From positions 469,092-533,091 of the forward strand of contig KE332515.1 in the NCBI GenBank assembly GCA_000413015.1: DNA of 64,000 bases, given 5' to 3'. Under the pieces are notes generated by a model. It saw only the letters and a list, made by a program, of their open reading frames with translations, ran no database searches and was not told the origin of the DNA. Numbering within the stretch: position 1 is the stretch's first letter; each line of letters starts with the position of its first letter. Source of the DNA: Treponema socranskii subsp. paredis ATCC 35535. GTDB lineage: Bacteria > Spirochaetota > Spirochaetia > Treponematales > Treponemataceae. The position numbers were made by a program, and so were the translations under genes. This document shows positions 8,341 through 14,532 of this stretch, in pieces.

Positions 8341-8831
8341 AAAACGATATGCAGCCGAAGACTGTCGATTCGGCTGCCGGAAACGATGTTCCCGAAAAAA
8401 GAAGTGCATTCAAACCGAAGATCGTAGCCTTTTGCTGCAACTGGTGTTCGTACGCGGGAGCGGATTTGGCCGGCAGCAACCGCCTCGAATATCCCGCCGA
8501 TGTCAAAATCATCCGCATCCCCTGTTCGTGCCGATTAAACCCGATCTTTATCCTGCGCGCGTTTCAGCGGGGAGCCGACGGCGTCATCCTCTGCGGCTGT
8601 CACCCCGGAGACTGCCACTATACGAGCGGCAACTATTTTGCAAGACGGCGCATGACGCTCCTCTTTTCCATGCTCGAATTCCTCGGAATCGAAAAAGGAA
8701 GGACGAGAGTCGAATGGGTGTCCGCGGCGGAAGGTGCGAAATTTGCCAAAACGATGCATGAATTCGTCGAGACTATAACGGCGCTCGGAGAAAACAAACG
8801 GCTGGAGGATTTACGATGCAAAGCGAAATGA
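8331..8831 (+). CDS. flxD: MvhD/FlxD-like electron-transfer subunit
   Basis: The product has 166 residues. It matches the MvhD/FlpD family, the small 2Fe-2S protein that docks an electron-donating module onto HdrA. Family wording is clear: KPKIVAFCCNWCSYAGADLA near 28-47, IRIPCSCRLNP near 63-73, and DGVILCGCHPGDCHY near 83-97, which supply the conserved cysteines. About 25 N-terminal residues precede the family start and are charged and low in complexity. GGAGG lies 10 nt upstream of the ATG. Its position between hdrA and two iron-sulfur genes is where an NADH-side (Flx) module would be joined to Hdr. Confidence 0.88.
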   Translation: MSVKNDMQPKTVDSAAGNDVPEKRSAFKPKIVAFCCNWCSYAGADLAGSNRLEYPADVKIIRIPCSCRLNPIFILRAFQRGADGVILCGCHPGDCHYTSGNYFARRRMTLLFSMLEFLGIEKGRTRVEWVSAAEGAKFAKTMHEFVETITALGENKRLEDLRCKAK

Positions 8832-9790
8832 CCGGCGAATTGGTAAGCCGCGCAAAAGCGCTGCTTGCGGATAAAACCGTACAGCTCGTGCTCGGCTGGA
8901 GAAGAGGCCTTTTCGATTACGATGTGACGCCTTCGCTTTTTACGTCGGCGGACGATGTCGAAAAAAACTTCGTATACAACGAATACAGCGCGGCGAACTT
9001 GTCGAAATACCTCGTCAAAGAAACGCGCAAAATCGAAACGGCGAAAAATACCGTGCGCGCGAACAACGCGCTTGCAAAACAAAAAGACGCAAACGCCGAA
9101 ACGCAGGCGGAACCCGAAGCGAAAATACTCGTGTTTTTAAAACCCTGCGACACCTACAGCTTTACCGAATTGCTGAAAGAACACCGCATTTTCAGAAGCG
9201 ATGTATACGCGATCGGCGTTCCGTGCGACGGCATGAAAGACCCGGAAAAACAAGAACTGTCCGAACGCTGTGCCGTGTGTAAAAGCAAAAAACACATCGG
9301 CTGCGACGAACTTATCGGAGAAGACGGAGACGTACGGGATTCCGCGCGATTCGACGAAGTTGCAAAGCTCGAAGCGATGACGGAAGAAGAACGCTTTGCG
9401 TTTTGGCAAAACGAACTTTCGCGCTGTATCCGCTGCAACGCGTGCCGCGACGTCTGTCCCGCCTGTACTTGTACGACGTGCGTATTCGACAACCCCGCAT
9501 CCGGCGCTGCACAAAAAGTCGCCGCATCGAGTTTCGAAGAGAGCATGTACCATATCATCCGCGCGTGGCACGTTGCAGGCCGTTGTACCGACTGCGGCGA
9601 ATGCTCGCGCGTGTGTCCCCAGCATATCCCGCTGCACCTCATCAATCGAAAATTTATTAAAGACATCGACGAACTCTACGGTTCTTATACGGCGGGAAGC
9701 GATATGGAAACAAAGCCGCCGATGCTCACGTATCGGACAGACGACGCGGAGCCCGGCATCATCTATTCGCGTTCGGGAGGTACGTTATGA
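8816..9790 (+). CDS. flxC: 4Fe-4S protein, FlxC-like
   Basis: The product has 324 residues and is probably cytosolic. The central part holds FLKPCDTYSFTELL and RCAVCKSKKHIGC, found in coenzyme F420 hydrogenase-like and AsrA-like proteins. The C-terminal third has two 4Fe-4S motifs, CIRCNACRDVCPAC and CTDCGECSRVCP, near residues 203-216 and 259-270. A charged insertion near 65-102 is Lys/Ala/Glu-rich. It starts with GGAGG upstream, overlaps flxD by 16 nt and overlaps the next gene by the ATGA arrangement. By position and cysteine pattern it corresponds to an iron-sulfur subunit of a FlxABCD-HdrABC type complex; whether it is strictly FlxC or FlxB is uncertain. Confidence 0.75.
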   Translation: MQSEMTGELVSRAKALLADKTVQLVLGWRRGLFDYDVTPSLFTSADDVEKNFVYNEYSAANLSKYLVKETRKIETAKNTVRANNALAKQKDANAETQAEPEAKILVFLKPCDTYSFTELLKEHRIFRSDVYAIGVPCDGMKDPEKQELSERCAVCKSKKHIGCDELIGEDGDVRDSARFDEVAKLEAMTEEERFAFWQNELSRCIRCNACRDVCPACTCTTCVFDNPASGAAQKVAASSFEESMYHIIRAWHVAGRCTDCGECSRVCPQHIPLHLINRKFIKDIDELYGSYTAGSDMETKPPMLTYRTDDAEPGIIYSRSGGTL

Positions 9791-10854
9791 GAACTTTCGT
9801 ATCGCTGCCGTTTGAAAAACTCGACGAACTCTTTGCCCTCATCGCACAAAAGGAAGCGCTGTATATTCCCGTAGACGACGCATCGGGTAAAGCCGATTTT
9901 AAACGCTGGAAAAAAGGCGCCGTCCTTTCGTCCGAGCTTAAAACGGTGAGATCGGCAAAAGATTTTTTCTTTCCGAAAATCGAAAACCTCGTGCACTACA
10001 AACTTTCAGGCAAAAAAATCGAAGTCGAAGATCCGCGTACCGAATCGGAAGACTTTATCGTTTTCGGAGTGCGCGCGTGCGACGCTGCGAGTTTTGCGAT
10101 CGTCGATGCCGTGTACATCAATATGCAGCCGGTCGACACCTACTACAAAACGCGGCGTGAACACGGCACCGTCGTCACGCTCGCCTGCTCGGAACCGAAA
10201 GAAACCTGTTTTTGCAAACTCTACGGGATCGATGCCGCCGAGCCGCAAGGAGATGCGAGCGCATGGATCGCCGACGGAAAGGTCTTTTTCCGCGCGAACA
10301 CCGAAAAAGGCGACGCGTTTATCGAAATCATCAAAAGCATGACGAGCGAGAGCAGCGCGGATATCGTCGAAAAACAGCAAAAGGCTACGCGGGAAAAAAT
10401 CGACAAACTGCCTTTCGTCGATATCGACCTTTCGAAATTTCGCGGCGAAAACATGCTTTCGATTTTCAATCTGCCGGTGTGGGAAAATCTTTCGGAAGCA
10501 TGCTTGGGCTGCGGCACTTGTACATACGTGTGTCCGACGTGTATGTGTTTTGACATCAGGAGTTTCGATACCGGATGCGGCATACGGCAGTTCCGCTGCT
10601 GGGACAGCTGTATGTTTTCGGACTTTACGAAGATGGCGGCGGAAAATCCGCGGCACACGCAAAAGGAGCGCTTCCGTCAGCGCTTTATGCACAAGCTCGT
10701 GTATTATCCGATGGATCACGGCGGCGTTTACAGCTGCGTCGGCTGCGGAAGATGCCTCGAAAGCTGCCCCATCCGCATGAACATCGTAAAAGTTATGAAA
10801 ACGATAAACGACGATGCCCGAATCGAAAAGCCGGAGGTACACGATGGAAAATGA
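9787..10854 (+). CDS. flxB: 4Fe-4S dicluster protein, FlxB/AsrA-like
   Basis: The product has 355 residues. It resembles the AsrA/HydB group, iron-sulfur proteins that pass electrons between an FAD/NAD-binding partner and the rest of a complex. The motif FGVRACDAASFAIVD lies near 94-108. Two C-terminal 4Fe-4S motifs follow, CLGCGTCTYVCPTC near 239-252 and CVGCGRCLESCP near 318-329. Between them, CWDSCMFSDF is the usual linker. It starts inside the stop of the preceding gene (ATGA) and overlaps flxA by 11 nt. This pairing with an AsrB-like protein is the normal arrangement for this family. Confidence 0.8.
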   Translation: MRTFVSLPFEKLDELFALIAQKEALYIPVDDASGKADFKRWKKGAVLSSELKTVRSAKDFFFPKIENLVHYKLSGKKIEVEDPRTESEDFIVFGVRACDAASFAIVDAVYINMQPVDTYYKTRREHGTVVTLACSEPKETCFCKLYGIDAAEPQGDASAWIADGKVFFRANTEKGDAFIEIIKSMTSESSADIVEKQQKATREKIDKLPFVDIDLSKFRGENMLSIFNLPVWENLSEACLGCGTCTYVCPTCMCFDIRSFDTGCGIRQFRCWDSCMFSDFTKMAAENPRHTQKERFRQRFMHKLVYYPMDHGGVYSCVGCGRCLESCPIRMNIVKVMKTINDDARIEKPEVHDGK

Positions 10855-11671
10855 CATGTTGATTCCGTACATCGGCGTGATCACCGACATACGCGATGAA
10901 ACGGGAGACGTAAAGACTTTCCGCGTAGTCGGACGCGACGGAAAAAAATTGTTTTACCACAAGCCCGGTCAGTGCGCGATACTCTCCGTTCCGGGCATCG
11001 GGGATTCCATGATTTCGATAACGTCTTCTCCGACGGTCGAAGCATATCAGGAGTTCAGCATAAAAAAATGCGGATGCGTCACGTCGTGGCTGCATGCGGC
11101 CGAAAAAGGACAGGAGATAGGCGTGAGAGGCCCGCTCGGAAACGGCTTTCCCGTCGACACCGTTTTTAAAGGCAAAGACTTGCTCTTTGTCGCAGGCGGC
11201 ATAGGCTTGGCTCCGCTTCGAAGCGTCATCAATTACGTCCGTTCTCACCGAAGCGATTACGGCAAAGTGACGATCGTTTACGGTTCACGCTCGAAACAGG
11301 ATCTCGTCGCATACAAAGAGATCACCGAAGAGTGGATGAAAGCTCCGGACTTTACCGTATATTTAACGATCGATAAAGCCCAAGACGATTGGGACGGTCA
11401 CGTCGGTTTTGTGCCGCCCTATGTCAAAGAGCTCAACCCCGATACGAGTATGACGGCGATCATGTGCGGTCCGCCCATCCTCATCCACTTGACGCTCGCC
11501 GGACTCAATGAGCTCGGCTTTAAAGATACGCAGATATTTACGACGATGGAGATGCGTATGAAATGCGGCATCGGAAAATGCGGCAGATGCAATATCGGCA
11601 ACAAGTACGTATGCAAAGACGGGCCGGTGTTTTCGTTCGACGAACTCGGAGCCCTTCCGCCCGAATATTGA
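10844..11671 (+). CDS. flxA: FAD/NAD(P)H-binding subunit, FlxA/AsrB-like
   Basis: The product has 275 residues of the ferredoxin-NADP reductase superfamily. It has an N-terminal FAD-binding barrel (to about residue 100), an NAD-binding lobe with GGIGLAPLRS near 115-124, and a C-terminal 2Fe-2S cysteine set with KCGIGKCGRC near 240-249. Proteins of this type bring NADH into AsrABC, HydABC-like and FlxABCD complexes. The start at 10844 is chosen for GGAGG upstream; an in-frame ATG 30 nt earlier has none. It gives the Hdr complex a plausible NADH entry point. There are 55 bp to the next gene and no visible terminator. Confidence 0.85.
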   Translation: MENDMLIPYIGVITDIRDETGDVKTFRVVGRDGKKLFYHKPGQCAILSVPGIGDSMISITSSPTVEAYQEFSIKKCGCVTSWLHAAEKGQEIGVRGPLGNGFPVDTVFKGKDLLFVAGGIGLAPLRSVINYVRSHRSDYGKVTIVYGSRSKQDLVAYKEITEEWMKAPDFTVYLTIDKAQDDWDGHVGFVPPYVKELNPDTSMTAIMCGPPILIHLTLAGLNELGFKDTQIFTTMEMRMKCGIGKCGRCNIGNKYVCKDGPVFSFDELGALPPEY

Positions 11672-11726
11672 CGGGCAAAAGGAAATCAAGGAAACGCGAT
11701 ATTAATAATTTAAAGAGGATTATGCC

Positions 11727-12404
11727 ATGTCGGAAAAATTGATAAACATTTACCTGTTCGGAAAACGATATGAAGTGCCCGAACATCTGACGATCATGAA
11801 TGCGATGGAATACGCCGGTTACGAACTCGTGCGCGGCTGCGGGTGCAGAAACGGTTTTTGCGGCGCATGCGCGACGGTGTACCGCATCAAAGGACAAAAC
11901 CGCCTGCACACGTGCTTGGCGTGCCAGACAAAAGTCGTCGACAATATGTACATCGCGACGCTGCCGTTTTTTCCGCTCGTAAAACAAGTGTACGACATCG
12001 ACGCGGTCACGGCCGAACAGCGGATCATGATGGAGCTCTATCCCGAAATCTACGCGTGTGTCGGCTGCAATGCGTGTACGCGCGCATGTCCGCAAAACTT
12101 GCGCGTCATGCAGTACATCGCCTATGCACAGCGCGGCGAATTTCAAAACTGCGCGGACGAATCTTTCGACTGCGTTATGTGCGGCATCTGCTCATCGCGC
12201 TGTCCGGCAGAAATCAGCCATCCCCAAGTAGCCGAACTCGCGCGCCGCTTAAACGGCAAATATATCCAGCCGGAAGCAAAGCATTTGACCGAACGCGTCG
12301 AAGAGATCAAAGACGGAAAATTCGAAAGTCTGATTCAAAATCTCATGGCAAAGCCGATCGATCAAATCAAAGAGCTGTACAACAGCCGCGACATCGAAGC
12401 GTAA
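11727..12404 (+). CDS. 2Fe-2S/4Fe-4S subunit, fumarate reductase-type
   Basis: The product has 225 residues. The N-terminal ferredoxin domain has plant-type 2Fe-2S cysteines Cys38, Cys40, Cys45, Cys48 and a distal pair Cys63/Cys66. The C-terminal half has two 4Fe-4S motifs, CVGCNACTRACP (111-122) and CVMCGICSSRCP (149-160), as in the N-terminal part of SdhB/FrdB and of methanogen TfrB. It lacks the CCG domains present at the C-terminus of TfrB; these exist as the separate HdrB protein encoded at 5140. AGAGGA precedes the ATG. It should wire the flavoprotein encoded 17 bp downstream to the Hdr/Flx proteins. Confidence 0.85.
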   Translation: MSEKLINIYLFGKRYEVPEHLTIMNAMEYAGYELVRGCGCRNGFCGACATVYRIKGQNRLHTCLACQTKVVDNMYIATLPFFPLVKQVYDIDAVTAEQRIMMELYPEIYACVGCNACTRACPQNLRVMQYIAYAQRGEFQNCADESFDCVMCGICSSRCPAEISHPQVAELARRLNGKYIQPEAKHLTERVEEIKDGKFESLIQNLMAKPIDQIKELYNSRDIEA

Positions 12405-12421
12405 CGAAAAGGAGCGTGAAT

Positions 12422-14032
12422 ATGTATACGGGCATTATGAACGAGTCGGCGGAAAAGGTCGCCGCAAAGAGAAAGGAAAACGCCGCATTTGAACCGCGCC
12501 GCATGAGTGCTGAAGAAAAAGACGCCGTACTGCGGGAATATCATCCCGATCATATAACGGAGCAGTTTACCGAACTTACAATCGGGCCGAATAAGGGTGA
12601 AAAAACGCCTCTTGAGCTTGCGGAAATTTTACAAGGCATGCCGCGCATAGAACCTGAAAAAATCGATTTGACGAAAGCCGATTACGAAACCGACGTACTC
12701 ATCATCGGAGGAGGTGGTGCGGGAACGGCGGCTGCGATCGAAGCTGACAACGCGGGCGCAAAAGTGCTCCTCGTCACAAAACTCCGCGTCGGAGATGCGA
12801 ACACGATGATGGCCGAAGGCGGCATTCAAGCGGCCGACAAAGCGAACGATTCGCCCGAACGACACTTTCTCGACGCTTTCGGCGGCGGTCACTTCGACGC
12901 AAAAAAGGAACTCGTTTACGAACTCGTCACCCGTGCGCCCGAAACGATCCGGTGGCTCAACACGCTCGGCGTCGAATTCGACAAAGAAAAAGACGGCACG
13001 ATGATTACGACGCACGGAGGCGGCACGAGCAGAAAGCGCATGCACGCGTGCAAAGATTATTCGGGCGCCGAAATCATGCGCACGCTCCGCGATGAAGTTT
13101 TAAATCGCGCCGAGCACATCACCGTCGTTGATTTTACGAGCGCGGTGGAATTATTAAAAGATGAAAAAGGAAACTGCGCCGGTGCCGTACTCATGAACAT
13201 GGAGACGAAAGAGCTGCTCGTCGCAAAGGCGAAAGCCGTCATCATCGCGACGGGGGGAGCCGGACGCATGCACTATCAGGGCTTTCCGACGTCGAACCAC
13301 TACGGCGCGACGGCGGACGGACTCGTGCTCGCGTATCGCGCGGGCGCAAAACTCCTCTATCAGTATTCGCTCCAATACCATCCGACCGGCGTCGCCTATC
13401 CGCAGCAAGTGTTCGGTGCGCTCGTTACAGAAAAAGTGCGCTCACTCGGCGCAAAAGTGTGCAATATCGACGGGGACGCTTTTATCCATCCGCTTGAAAC
13501 GCGAGACGTGGAAGCGGCGGGCATCATCCGCGAAGTAAAAAAAGGCAAGGGTATTCCGACGGGTATGGGAGAAGGCGTGTGGCTCGACACGCCGATGATC
13601 GAGTTGAAAAACGGCGAAGGTACGATCGAAAAACGCATACCCGCAATGCTGCGCATGTTCGAAAAATACGACATCGATATCAGGCGCGATCCGATCCTCG
13701 TCTACCCTACCCTGCACTATCAAAACGGCGGTGTCGAAATCGACAGGGAGTGCAAAACGAATATCGGAAACCTCTTCGTCGCAGGCGAAGCATCCGGCGG
13801 TATTCACGGAACGAACCGTCTCATGGGAAACTCGCTTTTGGACGTCGTCGTCTTCGGACGCATCGCGGGAACGGCGGGCGCACGAGAGGCGCAAAAAAAC
13901 GCGATGCCGGAAAAGCTTTCGCTCGAACACGTAAAGGATTTCGAAAAAGAGAGGGCAGCGGCCGGCATAAAAACGCAAACGCTCTCGCCCCGCCTTTTGC
14001 CGCATTATACGCATAGAGACGGCGAACTCTAA
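12422..14032 (+). CDS. Fumarate reductase/succinate dehydrogenase-type flavoprotein
   Basis: The product has 536 residues. It has an N-terminal extension of about 90 residues, then the FAD motif IIGGGGAGTAAA (94-105). Active-site features of the fumarate reductase superfamily follow: HGGGTSR (198-204), HPTG (320-323), Arg340 where the proton-relay Arg is expected, YPTLHYQNGG (428-437), and GEASGGIHGTNRLMGNS (455-471). The usual RGEGG is replaced by RSLGA, so this is a divergent branch. No Tat or Sec signal is present, so it acts in the cytosol. AAAGGAG precedes the ATG. Succinate formation from fumarate fits the upstream fumarase; L-aspartate oxidase is less likely in this operon. Confidence 0.85.
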   Translation: MYTGIMNESAEKVAAKRKENAAFEPRRMSAEEKDAVLREYHPDHITEQFTELTIGPNKGEKTPLELAEILQGMPRIEPEKIDLTKADYETDVLIIGGGGAGTAAAIEADNAGAKVLLVTKLRVGDANTMMAEGGIQAADKANDSPERHFLDAFGGGHFDAKKELVYELVTRAPETIRWLNTLGVEFDKEKDGTMITTHGGGTSRKRMHACKDYSGAEIMRTLRDEVLNRAEHITVVDFTSAVELLKDEKGNCAGAVLMNMETKELLVAKAKAVIIATGGAGRMHYQGFPTSNHYGATADGLVLAYRAGAKLLYQYSLQYHPTGVAYPQQVFGALVTEKVRSLGAKVCNIDGDAFIHPLETRDVEAAGIIREVKKGKGIPTGMGEGVWLDTPMIELKNGEGTIEKRIPAMLRMFEKYDIDIRRDPILVYPTLHYQNGGVEIDRECKTNIGNLFVAGEASGGIHGTNRLMGNSLLDVVVFGRIAGTAGAREAQKNAMPEKLSLEHVKDFEKERAAAGIKTQTLSPRLLPHYTHRDGEL

Positions 14033-14126
14033 AAAACGGGTTCGGCAAAGCGTTTTTGCCGTGTGACAAAGGACAGAGCTGCCGCCGAAAGTGCAGCTGA
14101 TTTTACATTACAGGTTAGGAGGAACT

Positions 14127-14474
14127 ATGGAACATCAAGTACTTGAATTTCTCGGCATTCTGAAAGGCGGCGTATTTTACCCCGCGAGCATTCTCGAATC
14201 GATTATGATTTTGTGCTTCGGTCTTTCGTGGCCGATGTCGATCGCTCGTTCGCTGAAATCGAAATCGACAAAGGGCAAAAGCCTTTTGTTTATGTGCTTT
14301 ATCGCGTTCGGCTATATCTGCGGCATAAGCGCAAAGCTCCTCGAGCACAAATACAACCTCGCCTTTTGGTTTTATATTCCGAACATCGTCATGGTGACGA
14401 CGGATATATGCCTTTACTTTCGGAATAAGCGAATCGAAAATTCGCTCGGCGAAACGATTATCGTCGAAGCGTAA
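14127..14474 (+). CDS. Small three-helix membrane protein at operon end
   Basis: The product has 115 residues with three hydrophobic segments near 20-40, 52-68 and 80-98. The wording FGLSWPMSIARS at the end of the first segment recalls PQ-loop (SemiSWEET-like) repeats, but the match is weak. TTAGGAGG lies just upstream of ATG 14127, which rules out an in-frame ATG 36 nt earlier. It is the last gene before a strong terminator and follows the flavoprotein by 94 bp. It could be a membrane partner of the reductase or a transporter for a related metabolite. No heme or quinone site is evident. Confidence 0.7.
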   Translation: MEHQVLEFLGILKGGVFYPASILESIMILCFGLSWPMSIARSLKSKSTKGKSLLFMCFIAFGYICGISAKLLEHKYNLAFWFYIPNIVMVTTDICLYFRNKRIENSLGETIIVEA

Positions 14475-14486
14475 TTTTCATTCACC

Positions 14487-14529
14487 CGTCCGCTTCGATA
14501 AGGTCGCGCAAGCGGACGAGCCTTTTTTT
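14487..14529 (+). terminator. Terminator of the Hdr/fumarate reductase operon
   Basis: CGTCCGCTT (14487-14495) pairs perfectly with AAGCGGACG (14510-14518) across a 14-nt loop, followed by T7 at 14523-14529. It separates this operon from the convergent cyclase gene. Confidence 0.85.
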
Positions 14530-14532
14530 CCG

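Noticed and set aside
11843-12421. An in-frame extension of the flavoprotein through the preceding iron-sulfur gene
   Set aside because: The iron-sulfur protein is clear in another frame there, and a ribosome-binding site marks ATG 12422.
2294-14069. Long open frames on the minus strand opposite the dehydrogenase, fumarase and Hdr/Flx genes
   Set aside because: They mirror strongly coding genes, are rich in Arg/His/Phe, lack ribosome-binding sites and match no family; they follow from codon bias on the plus strand.
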